Part shown: in pieces, positions 1-9,284 of the stretch | How positions within the stretch are numbered: position 1 is the stretch's first letter | Layout of the letters: every line of letters starts with the position of its first letter | Assembly (NCBI RefSeq): GCF_003268635.1 | Contig: NZ_CP029639.1 | Span: 5,281,501 to 5,345,500, forward strand | Source of the DNA: Paenibacillus sp. DCT19 | GTDB taxonomy: Bacteria; Bacillota; Bacilli; Paenibacillales; Paenibacillaceae | Direction of reading: 5' to 3' | Length of the DNA: 64,000 nt | Translations under genes and position numbers: made by a program | The notes under the pieces: generated by a model | What the model saw: only the letters and a program-made list of their open reading frames with translations | The model's database searches: none | Told to the model about the DNA's origin: nothing

Positions 1-518
1 GAGTCCATGCCACTGGTCGGCAATAGATCCAGCTTGACGGAGAAGTACCAGATCATGATGGCAGCAAGCCAGTAGGACGGCATCGCCGTGAGGAAAAATG
101 AAATGCCTCTGACTGATTGATCCAGTAGTTTTCCTTCCCGCATGGCACAGACCACACCTAGTAGAATCGATAACGCGATAATAAATACCGAGGAAACCAG
201 CGTTAATTTCAACGTATTCAGAAAAGCCGGGCCAATTAGCGTCCAGACAGACTCACCGGATACATACGAGTGACCAAAATCAAACTGCATGACGGCTATC
301 GCCCAGTTCATATATTGGATCAGGAACGGCTGATCAAAACCCAGTTCTTTATTCGTTTGGGCAATGAGCTCAGCCGTAATCTGAGGAACTTCCTGTGCCT
401 GTAATACCACGACAGCTGGTTCTAACGGCGATAGGTTAATGAGCACAAACGTTATAAATGAAATGACAATCAGTAAAGGGATAGCTAACAGAATTCGTTT
501 GACGATATAACTTCCCAT
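1..518 (-). CDS. cntB: Metal-opine ABC transporter permease CntB/NikB-like (3' end outside window)
   Basis: The first 172 residues of a binding-protein-dependent permease are visible; the gene runs off the left edge. It starts MGSYIVKRILLAIPLL, a typical N-terminal membrane helix of the DppB/OppB/NikB family, and further hydrophobic segments follow. The start lies 13 bases after the stop of the substrate-binding protein gene, so they are very probably co-transcribed. Family knowledge: such permeases import dipeptides, nickel or metal-opine complexes. The specific assignment to metallophore import rests on the upstream cntKLMA genes. A partner permease and ATPases would be expected beyond the window. 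Confidence 0.8.
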   Translation of the reverse strand, partial: MGSYIVKRILLAIPLLIVISFITFVLINLSPLEPAVVVLQAQEVPQITAELIAQTNKELGFDQPFLIQYMNWAIAVMQFDFGHSYVSGESVWTLIGPAFLNTLKLTLVSSVFIIALSILLGVVCAMREGKLLDQSVRGISFFLTAMPSYWLAAIMIWYFSVKLDLLPTSGMD

Positions 519-531
519 ATCCATCTCCGCT

Positions 532-2148
532 CTATTTAAAATTCATCTGTTCAAAAGGCAATTCATACTGCGTCTGTTTGAATCCAATGCCCTCCAGGTT
601 CTGGGGAGCAACCACCGTCACACGTCCATTCGTAATGGGGATGAATACCGCCTCATCATGCACGATTTTCATAATATCGGCGTATAAGGACTTCCGGGAT
701 GTCTCATCCGTAGATACCATAACCTCGTCAATCTTCCGATACAGTTCATCTGCTTGAGCTATACCACTCGTTGTGTGCTTGTACGCCGAATCTGATGTAA
801 ACGCAGCAATGGTGCTTTGAGGATCATAAGCAAGTCCCCAGGTCTGATTGAACAACAGATCGTATTCTCCAGTCGCTCTTCGATTAGCGATGGAAGTTGA
901 TTCTTCGCCCACAAGCTCCAGCCCAATCCCCAATTCTTTTCCTGCATGTTGAATTATCTCGGCTTGAATTTTCTGTGAGGAGGAGTTGCTGTCATAGTAT
1001 AGTTTCATCGTTAAAGGCTGACCGCTCTTCGTTCTTACAGCTTCTCCTGCCGCTGCTGTCCAGCCTGCTTGATCCAACAGTGCTTTTGCCGTTTCTGGAT
1101 TATATTCTCGCCGCTTCAGATCAACATTGGCGTAGTTAACGTTGGATGAAAATAGTGTATTCGCTACCGTCTGGGTTCCATTGAAAATATCGTTGCTGAT
1201 CGTCTCCCGGTCAATGGCATACCACAGCGCTTCCCGAACAGCCGTTTCTTGCACTGGGCTGCCTTGTCTGCTGCTGTTAGCAACGATCATACTTGTATTC
1301 ATCGCCTCACTTCGGACGACCTGATAATCGCCTGATTGAGCTAACCGTTCCATCGCTTCAACATCGATGCTGTCCGCACCCCGATCATCTGTGAACACAA
1401 CGTTGATTTCTCCCTTTTGCAGTGCCAAAAATGTGGTTTCTCCTGCCGGAAGCACCTTAGACGTGATTTTCTTAATTTGGGGTGCTCCTGCCCAGTATTC
1501 TTCATTGGCTTCAAAGGTAGCGCTCTCTTCAACCTTATGTGCAGTAAGCTTGTATGGCCCTGTGCCATGGTGTCCGCTTACGCCGTCTTTGGTTCCACCG
1601 TCAATAAAATCCTTCGGTGAAATGAACACATATGGTCGTGTCATAGACAATTCGACCATTGCTGGATAATAGGCATCTGATAGTGTCAAGACCACGGTGT
1701 GCTCATCAATGACTTCCACACTCGTAATTTTGGTGGACAATTTAATCCAGGCATGTTTTTCAGCGTTGGCCTGTACGGCTTCAATGTTCTGTTTCACGGC
1801 CTCTGCGTTAAAGGGCTCACCATCATGAAACTTCACCCCTTGGCGCAAATGAAATGTATAGTTCTTCCCATCCGCTGAGATATCCCAAGATTCAGCCAAC
1901 AATGGCTTAATTCCGTCCGGTGTGTTCTCCACTAGAGACTCGTATACCATCCCTTGGGCAGGCATCGAGCCTGTATATAGGTGAGGGTTCATATCGTTAA
2001 TATCTTTGGCTGACGCATAGATTAATTCACTTTGGACTTCAAGGTTAGCAGGCTCTGTCGAAGCCTCATTGGGTTGCCCGCAACCAGCAATAAGAACCAG
2101 AACAGATACCAGCATCAACATATAAATGAACGGACTACTCTTCTTCAC
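532..2148 (-). CDS. cntA: Metal-opine/nickel-type ABC substrate-binding lipoprotein CntA-like
   Basis: A family 5 extracellular solute-binding protein of 538 residues. I chose a GTG start at 2148 because a strong GGGGGA ribosome site sits just upstream. This gives a short basic N-terminus, a hydrophobic core and the lipobox LIAGC with lipid-modified Cys23. The body shows the DppA/NikA pattern (GVKFHDGEPFNAEAV, GTGPY near residue 190). It should capture the extracellular metal-loaded opine and hand it to CntB and its partner. Nickel or dipeptide import is the alternative if it were judged alone; the upstream biosynthesis genes favour metallophore uptake. An upstream in-frame ATG at 2238 lacks a ribosome site and would bury the signal sequence. 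Confidence 0.82.
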   Translation of the reverse strand: MKKSSPFIYMLMLVSVLVLIAGCGQPNEASTEPANLEVQSELIYASAKDINDMNPHLYTGSMPAQGMVYESLVENTPDGIKPLLAESWDISADGKNYTFHLRQGVKFHDGEPFNAEAVKQNIEAVQANAEKHAWIKLSTKITSVEVIDEHTVVLTLSDAYYPAMVELSMTRPYVFISPKDFIDGGTKDGVSGHHGTGPYKLTAHKVEESATFEANEEYWAGAPQIKKITSKVLPAGETTFLALQKGEINVVFTDDRGADSIDVEAMERLAQSGDYQVVRSEAMNTSMIVANSSRQGSPVQETAVREALWYAIDRETISNDIFNGTQTVANTLFSSNVNYANVDLKRREYNPETAKALLDQAGWTAAAGEAVRTKSGQPLTMKLYYDSNSSSQKIQAEIIQHAGKELGIGLELVGEESTSIANRRATGEYDLLFNQTWGLAYDPQSTIAAFTSDSAYKHTTSGIAQADELYRKIDEVMVSTDETSRKSLYADIMKIVHDEAVFIPITNGRVTVVAPQNLEGIGFKQTQYELPFEQMNFK

Positions 2149-2261
2149 AATATTTCCCCCTGATGATAAAAATAAAAATGTGCGAATCCATATCACAATA
2201 GCTTTAGTTGCTTTAATCAGAACTAGATATGGATCCAAAATCAGTTTGATTCATGTGCGCA

Positions 2262-2310
2262 TTCATGCCAGCCGGCATGCTTCGTAACAATACAGCGGAC
2301 TCTTTGAAAG
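2262..2310 (+). repeat. Degenerate right-end remnant of the interspersed repeat family
   Basis: Between the cntM stop and the cntA start, a stretch matches the right end of the full repeats at 14.6-15.2 kb: a GCC/GGC hairpin, then CTTCGTAA, then a GCGGACT-TTTGAA block. It is diverged and lacks the left part. Homology is judged by eye. Confidence 0.4.
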
Positions 2311-2315
2311 CAAGG

Positions 2316-3634
2316 CTATACATCGCGATATATCGCATCCCTGTGGTTTGCAAGTCCTTGGCAGATCATCTCAATGTCCTCAGCAAAGGATTGAATTACA
2401 AAGGCATCGGATAAGCGCTGACCACGATGAGCTTGAGCTACTTGCTGAAGCTTCGCCTCATATGTAGCAATAAATTGATCAATCGTCGGACAGCTTACGT
2501 CCAAATGTCTTGCGATACCCTGGATAATTTTGATGCGATAATAATCTTCTTTGGGCATCCGTGGAATATCCACATCCCCTCATGATTTACAAACATTTTC
2601 CGAAAGGGCACGGCCGAAAAGTCAAAATAGGTTCCTTCTGAACTTGGCTTAGAAAAAGGATCAATCAATAATGAGGTGTATCGTATGTACAATAAATACT
2701 CTTGATGTATGGGTTGCAATTGATTAAAATTCACGATATCGTGGCGGGATAAACTCTCTAATCGTACAGGATAATTGTCATCGGTCATGAATTGCAGCAG
2801 GTTGATCCCCTGAATATGGAGTTTGTCTGTAATTTGCATAATCTCTTGCCACTGAGCCCGCAGATCCCGAATCAAATATTGGGTAACTGGGCCTTCTGGA
2901 TATATTTTGTACACATACGTTTGGATATCCGACTCCCCAAAGATCGCCTCAAGCGAGAAGTCATTCATGAACAGTGCAGGGTGCACATACAAAGATATAT
3001 TTCTCGTTTCCGCCTCCAGCGGGGTTACCATGACCTCCATGTGAATGCCTATTCGCTCGTACAACCGGCACAGGTTGTGTACATTGTCAGAAGCAGATCG
3101 GGTGGAACCGATATAAACCTTCCGCTTCACTCCTGTCGTAATGACATGATTGGACGGTTGCTCGTGCATCCAGCGGGTATCTCCTAGATACGTAGAGAAG
3201 CTAATCACTTCCGGAGTCGCATTTCTCTGTTTCATATACTGGCTTACCAGACGATTGGAACCAAAAGTAGGGGATACCAAAATGATACATTTCACTTGTT
3301 TGACGAAGTGTTCCTTCATTTCCCGCAATACGTCGATGTAAGCATCTGCTGTGACAGCCAAAATCAGCGTATCCCATTCACCCTCAATGGTATCGTAGCC
3401 ATGAAACATCTGATCGACGGTGCATTCACCGGCGAGCGGTTGATGCTGTTCATTTTGGATACTTGCTTGGATGCGTTGATCGTTCTGTTCCAGTGCTGCA
3501 AATATCGATGTCGATCGCACGGACTCTCTGCCCACAATTCCGATGGAGCAGTTGAGATACGTTTGGAACAGTACGGCAAGCTGAATGGATACAGGCCCTG
3601 TTCCGGATATCAGAATTCGCTGAAAACCGTCCAT
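2316..3634 (-). pseudogene. cntM: Opine (staphylopine-type) dehydrogenase CntM, split by a one-base frameshift
   Basis: The CntM family joins the aminobutyryl-histidine intermediate made by CntL to a 2-oxo acid by NADPH-dependent reductive condensation, giving the finished opine metallophore. Residues 1-15 carry a Rossmann start, LISGTGPVSIQLAVLF. The first frame is intact to about residue 350 (NHEGMW). The rest, from [14 protein letters not shown] to the stop at 2316, continues in another frame. One extra G in the G4 run at 2576-2579 would restore a continuous protein of about 439 residues, close to S. aureus CntM length. The start has an AAGGAGG site. Whether this is a true mutation, phase variation or a base-calling error cannot be told here. 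Confidence 0.8.
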
Positions 3635-3680
3635 ATAAGCCTCCTTATGTTCAAAATAATACCTGCAGATTGGAATCAGC

Positions 3681-3709
3681 TTAGCTCTTAGCTCTTAGCT
3701 CCTAGCTCT
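3681..3709. repeat. Short tandem repeat (TTAGCTC x4)
   Basis: Four near-perfect copies of the heptamer TTAGCTC lie in the 136-base gap between cntL and cntM. One copy carries a T to C change. No function is evident. Confidence 0.7.
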
Positions 3710-3770
3710 AATGAAGCAAGATCAACCTCTGTTCAGGTTTAATCGTTTTCGTGAAAGGTGGTTGTAACAA

Positions 3771-4565
3771 CTACGCTTTTTGATATAGGGCAATATCGAA
3801 CACATCATCAGGACGTAATACCGTGTCTGCAAGCTTCCATTTCTGACTGTCCGTTTCCCTCATAGGATAATTGAATAGAGATTTTAATTGGTCGCCATAT
3901 CTCATCGCTACAACGACATGATCATTCGTCAGGTCATGCAATTGATCGAGCAGATCATACTTATTCGCTACTGTAGAGCTGAAAATAATATGTGTTGCTT
4001 CCCGGGTGTAGTCCAGCTGTTCGAGCAGTATGCGTTCCAGACGAATGTTCAAGCCAGCTCCCAGAATCTCCACAACCTTCTGTCCTAACGTAATCGCCTC
4101 TTCGTCGATATCGATTCCCACGACCTCGGCTCCTGTTCGCTTGGCGATATACAAGGGAGTCATCGGAAATGAACCCGAACCTACCAGCAATACCTTGGAC
4201 TGAGATGTGACGTGGAAGCTGCCAAACTCTTTATCAATGCATTCTTCGATGTTCTTGAAATAATCCGCGATCTGCACGTCACCACGCTGCAATCGTAATG
4301 CACGATACTTCTCCATAATGGCTACACAGTAGGCTGATTGCTGCCTTAGTTCCTCCACGAGAGGATGAAGGCTGTCCAGCTCTTGTTCTGCAAGCTGTTC
4401 CCAGGCTGCCTTGTTCTCCGGATCTGTCACGAATTTGGAATAATGATCGATCAGCGCTTCAAGCTCTGAACTATGATGCAGCGTATGATCATATTTGCTT
4501 CCCAGCTCATTGAATTTCATCGCGTATTCACGCAAACAGGTCTGAAAATGAACCAATGTGACCAT
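3771..4565 (-). CDS. cntL: Nicotianamine synthase-like enzyme CntL
   Basis: A 264-residue member of the nicotianamine synthase-like family. It transfers one aminobutyrate unit from S-adenosylmethionine to histidine, the second step of staphylopine-type metallophore synthesis. The SAM-binding Rossmann motif is clear: VLLVGSGSFPMTPLYIA followed by GAEVVGIDID at about residues 125-155. The helical N-terminal half (about 1-110) fits the family. The start has a GGGGGA site. It follows cntK by 29 bases and precedes cntM, the same order as cntKLM of Staphylococcus aureus. The reading frame is intact. Confidence 0.88.
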   Translation of the reverse strand: MVTLVHFQTCLREYAMKFNELGSKYDHTLHHSSELEALIDHYSKFVTDPENKAAWEQLAEQELDSLHPLVEELRQQSAYCVAIMEKYRALRLQRGDVQIADYFKNIEECIDKEFGSFHVTSQSKVLLVGSGSFPMTPLYIAKRTGAEVVGIDIDEEAITLGQKVVEILGAGLNIRLERILLEQLDYTREATHIIFSSTVANKYDLLDQLHDLTNDHVVVAMRYGDQLKSLFNYPMRETDSQKWKLADTVLRPDDVFDIALYQKA

Positions 4566-4594
4566 TTCTTATCCCCCTACATCTTGTCATCGTG

Positions 4595-5460
4595 TTACGT
4601 GTGATGTGTCTGTAAAAGTGCACTTGCTGGGTCATCGATAAATGCTCTGCCTTGTGCCACAATGCCCACAGTTCCCTCAATGGTAATACTCTCAAGCTCT
4701 GCTTCATGCCACTTGGCTACCACCTTAATGGCACCACCAGGCTGCTTGATATATTGAGATATTTCCCGTTGCTGGCTCCATGCAAGGTATGCTCCTAGGG
4801 AGGCTGTACCTGAACCACATCCTCTTTCCCAGATCAGACTATCCAATTGAGGTACATAGATGAGTGGAGCTAGCTCTGCTGACGACGATTTATATAACAT
4901 AATACCGATCAGCTTATCCCCATCGTTAGCCCAAGTAAGCGAGCCAAGGCTTGAGCCCTTCTCTTCATCGTCTCATCGAATTCTTCAACTTCAATCACAA
5001 TATGGATAAATTCTTGGTAGCGCACGATGATGATATCTAGATCCATACCTTCATACTTAATGGATCGTTGCTCAATCTGCTCAGGGATTGGCATAGACAC
5101 CTGGCAGTCATATCCGCTGGTTTGCCTTTTCACATGACACACGATTAATTGCTCTGTTCCGGAAGCCGTAAGCACAACGTGCATCTGATCATGTTGTTCC
5201 AACTTAGCTTCTGCTGCGATATGTGCAGCGAGTGCCATACAGGCATTGCCACAGAACTCTCCTCCCGCCATCTGTAAATGTGCAACGGCTCCCTGCTGCA
5301 TGGATCTCTCAATGAATCCCACCTGTTCAGCGTACACATGTTCATACGACATTAGTTGGGATGCAATGTGTGGGTAGCTCTCGGCTGGATGATTCGTCTG
5401 AACCAGAATCGTCATGTTCTGGGTCGGATTAAATTTGATAAACTCGATCTCCTGTTTCAT
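4595..5460 (-). pseudogene. cntK: Histidine racemase CntK (DapF-like), split by a one-base frameshift
   Basis: CntK is a diaminopimelate-epimerase-fold racemase that makes D-histidine for the metallophore. Both catalytic cysteine motifs are present but in different frames: GGEFCGNACMALA in the first part and GCGSGTASLGAYLAW in the second. The first frame ends at 4909 after LLGLTMGIS. Adding one G to the G4 run at 4918-4921 gives LTMGDKLIGIMLY and joins the two parts into about 288 residues, normal for the family. The start at 5460 is chosen for its AGGAG site; an upstream ATG at 5526 would overlap the operator. Re-initiation at the ATG at 4900, making two polypeptides, is an unlikely alternative. 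Confidence 0.8.
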
Positions 5461-5526
5461 CGCAGCGATTACTCCTATTCTTATCCTCAGAATATAAAGG
5501 TGAGCTAATTTTCCTCCATTCGACAT

Positions 5527-5547
5527 TAATCGTAATTATTACGATTA
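5527..5547. promoter_or_regulatory. Zur box operator (perfect palindrome)
   Basis: A 21-base perfect palindrome with core TCGTAATTATTACGA, matching the Bacillus Zur consensus (TCGTAATNATTACGA). It lies immediately downstream of the predicted -10 of the cnt promoter and 67 bases before the cntK start. Zinc-loaded Zur bound here would block transcription, so the operon should be induced by zinc starvation. Confidence 0.88.
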
Positions 5548-5559
5548 GTAGACGAGAAA

Positions 5560-5588
5560 AATATAGCATAGCGATTTCAGATCGTCAA
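5560..5588 (-). promoter_or_regulatory. SigA-type promoter of the cnt operon
   Basis: On the minus strand TTGACG (5583-5588) and TATATT (5560-5565) are separated by exactly 17 bases. The predicted start near 5553 places the Zur box across the first transcribed bases. Confidence 0.75.
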
Positions 5589-5707
5589 CAAATATTTCCA
5601 TTTTAGAGAAAAGAGCTCTATCCGTTATACAACAATCCATTTTTCTATTGGCAGCCTATGGCTAAGGTTTACTTCAATCATAAGGATGTAAAAAAGCGGG
5701 AATTCTC

Positions 5708-5735
5708 TTGTCCGAGAATAGGTTCATGTTATAAT
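5708..5735 (+). promoter_or_regulatory. SigA-type promoter of the biotin ligase gene
   Basis: TTGTCC (5708-5713) and a perfect TATAAT (5730-5735) with a 16-base spacer, about 50 bases before the start. Confidence 0.55.
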
Positions 5736-5785
5736 TCAATCGTTAGTTCAGGTGCGTTGCATCAGACATGATTGGGGGATCTTCC

Positions 5786-6514
5786 ATGGATATATTACAA
5801 TACGACACAATTGATAGCACCAATATAGAAGCCAAGCGACTGATCCAGAGCGGTAAATCTCCAGGCTTTGCCGTTATGTCCCAGAATCAGACTGCAGGTA
5901 AAGGACAATACGGACGGGTGTGGCAGACACCTTCGGGGAATCTGGCACTTACCACCGTTTGGCCGCTATCAGCCAATCCGGCTCTTCGACCAACCATCGC
6001 TTTGATGGCAGGACTTGCAATTCATAATGTCATTGAGCCGTATCTTACAGCCAATCAGCGTCTGCAGATCAAATGGCCCAATGACATCCTTATTAACGGA
6101 GCTAAACTATCTGGTACGCTCGTTGAAGCTGATCAATCCGCTATTTACATCGGAATCGGTATTAATATGGCGTATCGACCAGAACATGTGCCTTACTCCA
6201 CCATATGTTTATCCGAATTCGCCGAGGTTCGCCCTGACGTAATCGCAGAGCAGCTCGTGCAGAGCCTAGTGGACTATCATCAATCCTGGATTATGGATGG
6301 ATTCGAGCCACTGATCCCGCTGTATCAGGAACGCATGTTTAACTTTGGAAAAGAGATTCAATTCATGGTTGATCGCAAGAAAAGCGAATGGATCGAAGGA
6401 CAATGCCTAGGGGTCGACAGCCATGGACGTTTGCTCATTGAGCAGGCAGACGGGCAGGTCACTGCGCATGCAAGTGGGGACGTCGTGATTAAGAAATTGG
6501 ATGGTTCAAGCTAA
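5786..6514 (+). CDS. Biotin-[carboxyl carrier protein] ligase, catalytic-domain-only
   Basis: A 242-residue biotin protein ligase. It activates biotin with ATP and attaches it to carboxylase carrier lysines. Visible are the substrate-loop motif GKGQYGRVW (usual form GRGRxGRxW), IKWPNDILI, and KLSGTLVEA followed by IGIGIN. There is no N-terminal helix-turn-helix, so unlike full BirA it should not be a repressor. Start 5786 is preferred over 5768 because GGGGGA lies 6 bases before it. It is divergent from the cnt operon. Firmicutes usually carry a full-length BirA elsewhere, so this may be an additional copy. Confidence 0.85.
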   Translation: MDILQYDTIDSTNIEAKRLIQSGKSPGFAVMSQNQTAGKGQYGRVWQTPSGNLALTTVWPLSANPALRPTIALMAGLAIHNVIEPYLTANQRLQIKWPNDILINGAKLSGTLVEADQSAIYIGIGINMAYRPEHVPYSTICLSEFAEVRPDVIAEQLVQSLVDYHQSWIMDGFEPLIPLYQERMFNFGKEIQFMVDRKKSEWIEGQCLGVDSHGRLLIEQADGQVTAHASGDVVIKKLDGSS

Positions 6515-6596
6515 GGAGTTATATTTCAAAGTTATATTGCGAATTAATACTTTGAAATAATCATAAGGATCACGCGGTGCGATAGTCGAGTAACAC

Positions 6597-6637
6597 AAAA
6601 AGGCTTTATGGGAACCCTTAGTCCATAAAGCCTTTTG
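6597..6637 (+). terminator. Intrinsic terminator after the biotin ligase gene
   Basis: Long perfect hairpin AAAAGGCTTTATGG / CCATAAAGCCTTTT, flanked by A-rich and T-rich runs, so it could act on both strands. The rest of 6515-6828 shows nothing else recognisable. Confidence 0.8.
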
Positions 6638-6828
6638 GCATGATCATTTGCAAAGAAACGTACAGTAAGCAGGCAGATTCTCTACACCGAAAAAAAGACA
6701 AATTTGCCTGCAACGTCTTTCTTTTTAGCATTTATTCTTTGGTAGCTGTTCTTTAAAATCTATCCTTTGTCAGCTACTCTATTGCCATCTGTTTTCTGAC
6801 ATTTCGTGCTATTCCAATCTTCAAGCAA

Positions 6829-8085
6829 TTAGTCAGCCGCTGGCTGTTGTGCCTGTAGGTTCTCAAGAGCCTGTTCCGCAAGGGCTGCCAAGAGATGTGC
6901 CCCAAGCGGGAGTGCTCTTTCATCGAGATCGAATGCAGGGTGGTGCCATTCATGGCGTCCGGATGTGCCAAGGAAGAGAAATAGCCCCGGAACTTCTTTT
7001 TGGTAAAAAGCAAAATCCTCACCTGCCGGAGACGGCAATGGTTTAACGCTTTTCAATCCGATATGCTCAGCCACCCGTTCTGCTTCAGCGGCTAACGAGG
7101 CATCATTCACCACTGCCGGTGGGCCTTGTATCCAGCGTACTGACGCACGTGTACCATAAGCCGCCGCTACACCTGAGACGACCTGATTGAAGCGTTCCCG
7201 AATCCGCGCCCGTACCTTCTCATCAAAAGTACGCACCGTTCCATCCAGAATCGCTTCATCAGGAATGACATTCCATGCAGTTCCACTGTGGATTTTAGTT
7301 ACACTGACTACAGCACTTTCCTGCGCACCAACATTTCGACTTACGATTGCTTGCAGCGCTGTGACGATGTGGGAAGCGACTACGATTGGATCAATGCCCG
7401 CTTCAGGAACTGCCGCATGAGTGCCAACACCTTCCACTTTGACGACAAACCCATCTGCTGACGCCATAAGTGCTCCTTCGCGGATGCCCACTGTACCTAC
7501 CTGCAGATCCGGTTTGTTATGCAAGCCAAATATGGCACCAACGTTGGTGAGCGCACCACTTTGAATGACTTGTCTTGCACCTGTTGCCTTCTCTTCAGAA
7601 GGCTGGAATACAAGCCTCACCTTGCCCTGAAGCTGGGCTTCACGCTGTTTGAGCAGCCGTGCAGCCCCGATGAGAATAGCCGTATGCGCATCGTGACCGC
7701 AGGCATGGGCTTTGCCATCAATCTGGGATGCGTATTCAAGTTTCGTCTCTTCTTGTAAGGGCAGAGCATCAATGTCCGCACGCAGAGCAACAATCGGGCC
7801 ATCTCCCTGTCCGATCTCTGCGATCAATCCAGTACGCAGCTTATAATCCGTCGCAACGATTACGCCCTCTTCTTCCAACCAGCCTCGAATGGCTGCGGTC
7901 GTTTCGAATTCCTCTCCGGATAATTCCGGATTACGGTGAAGCTGACGCCGGATTTCAATCAAGCGAGCAGCCAATGCTTCATCCTGTTCTGTAGGAGTTG
8001 CTGGCTTGTGATTGAGATGAGGCTCTGGCTCCACTTGCTGTAATTCATGCCCTTCACGCTGTTCCGACAGTTTCAGATCACTCAT
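6829..8085 (-). CDS. M20D family amidohydrolase (N-acyl-amino-acid deacylase, SndA/YxeP-like)
   Basis: A dinuclear metal amidohydrolase of 418 residues. The M20 metal motif HACGHDAH is at residues 127-134, LRADIDALPL precedes it, and GVGTHAAVPEAGIDP and the terminal metal-binding histidine region (GRHEWHHPAF) follow. The family removes acyl groups from N-acyl amino acids. The first ~35 residues are a variable extension. I took the ATG at 8085 over one at 8106. It is the last gene of a minus-strand cluster with two flavin monooxygenases and a flavin reductase. In Bacillus, SndA and YxeP play the deacetylase role in S-alkylcysteine salvage; that role here is inference. Confidence 0.82.
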   Translation of the reverse strand: MSDLKLSEQREGHELQQVEPEPHLNHKPATPTEQDEALAARLIEIRRQLHRNPELSGEEFETTAAIRGWLEEEGVIVATDYKLRTGLIAEIGQGDGPIVALRADIDALPLQEETKLEYASQIDGKAHACGHDAHTAILIGAARLLKQREAQLQGKVRLVFQPSEEKATGARQVIQSGALTNVGAIFGLHNKPDLQVGTVGIREGALMASADGFVVKVEGVGTHAAVPEAGIDPIVVASHIVTALQAIVSRNVGAQESAVVSVTKIHSGTAWNVIPDEAILDGTVRTFDEKVRARIRERFNQVVSGVAAAYGTRASVRWIQGPPAVVNDASLAAEAERVAEHIGLKSVKPLPSPAGEDFAFYQKEVPGLFLFLGTSGRHEWHHPAFDLDERALPLGAHLLAALAEQALENLQAQQPAAD

Positions 8086-8158
8086 GTCATCGCTCCCTCT
8101 CTCCATGATCGTGTACGAATTCTGTAATGATTAGGACGTGTCTGAAAACACACCCTAG

Positions 8159-9217
8159 CTATATCACGGATTCCGCAACATTTACGGCTTCCACATCTTC
8201 AATTAATCCGTGCTCCTCCAGAGCTTCTCGCAGCAATTCAAACGAACGGATTCGTTTCGCAAAATCACGCGTGGAGGTCGTTATAATCAGCTCATCCACA
8301 GCAAATTTTTGCTGAAAATCACGCAGCGCTTTCCCCACAGATTCCTTCGTACCTCGGGTCACGCTTGGTTCTAGCACTTCGGTTCGATAGGATTCATTCG
8401 TTTGTTTAGCAAATTCAGCTACCTGTTCCTCTGAAAGTACCGTCAGCGTTTTACCACTTTCCAAAAAAATCTTGATCGGTCTATGCTCTCCGATTAGCTC
8501 CTCGGCTTCTTGCTCACTCTCTGCCACAATTAACGACAGCGCAAGTGCCGCATATGGCTCACGACCTGTAGAACGGTCAAATTGTTCACGATAGATTCGC
8601 AAGGCTTCTTGAGCCACCTCTTGATTACTGTTGATAAACAGGGAGAACACATAGGGCAATCCAAGCTCTGCTGCCATACCAGCACTGTCCGGGCTTGCCC
8701 CGAGTACATACAGCTCGGCTGGAATTTCGGATACAGGTGAAGCTTTCAATCCAGCTAAAGGATGGGACGAATCTTGTTCAGGCTCGTTATGAATAAACTT
8801 CCTTACTTGAGCAATCTTCTCTTTAAGCGAGGCTGCCTCTTGGATACCTTGTTGCAGCGCTTGGGTCGAGCGGGGCAGTCCTCCTGGTGCACGCCCAATA
8901 CCCAGATCAATTCTTCCCTCTCCGAGTGCCGCAAGGATATTGAAATTCTCGGCCACTTTATAAGGGCTGTAATGCTGAAGCATTACACCTCCGGAGCCCA
9001 AGCGAATCCGTTTCGTGTGATTAATCAGATGAGCAATGAGTATTTCTGGTGAAGAGCCTGCCACATGCTCTGAATCATGATGCTCTGATACCCAGAAACG
9101 ATGAAATCCAAGCGCTTCCGCTCGCTGAGCAAGCTCAACCGTATGCCGAAATGCATCCGCTGGCTTCTCCCATTCATAGATTGGAGTCTGATCCAATATC
9201 CCAATACGAATGCCCAT
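8159..9217 (-). CDS. LLM-class flavin-dependent oxidoreductase (MsnO8/CmoO-like)
   Basis: A 352-residue luciferase-like monooxygenase subunit with an (alpha/beta)8 barrel. The N-terminus GIRIGILDQTPI, FHRFWVSEHHDSEHVAGSSPEIL, RIRLGSGGVMLQHYSPYKVAE and DLGIGRAPGG are hallmarks of the MsnO8 branch. Such enzymes use reduced FMN and oxygen, usually on sulfur- or nitrogen-containing substrates. The start has an AGGGGGAA site. It lies between the LysR regulator and the M20 deacylase, all on one strand. The cluster suggests oxidation of an organosulfur compound; the actual substrate cannot be read from sequence. Confidence 0.85.
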   Translation of the reverse strand: MGIRIGILDQTPIYEWEKPADAFRHTVELAQRAEALGFHRFWVSEHHDSEHVAGSSPEILIAHLINHTKRIRLGSGGVMLQHYSPYKVAENFNILAALGEGRIDLGIGRAPGGLPRSTQALQQGIQEAASLKEKIAQVRKFIHNEPEQDSSHPLAGLKASPVSEIPAELYVLGASPDSAGMAAELGLPYVFSLFINSNQEVAQEALRIYREQFDRSTGREPYAALALSLIVAESEQEAEELIGEHRPIKIFLESGKTLTVLSEEQVAEFAKQTNESYRTEVLEPSVTRGTKESVGKALRDFQQKFAVDELIITTSTRDFAKRIRSFELLREALEEHGLIEDVEAVNVAESVI

Positions 9218-9284
9218 GTGAAGTTCCCCCTAAATTAATCATTCGAGTTCAAACATATGATTCGCAGTACGAATATCCAACATG

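Noticed and set aside
4595..5460. Programmed frameshifting in cntK
   Set aside because: No canonical slippery heptamer with downstream structure is evident at the G4 run, and the same type of lesion occurs in two other genes.
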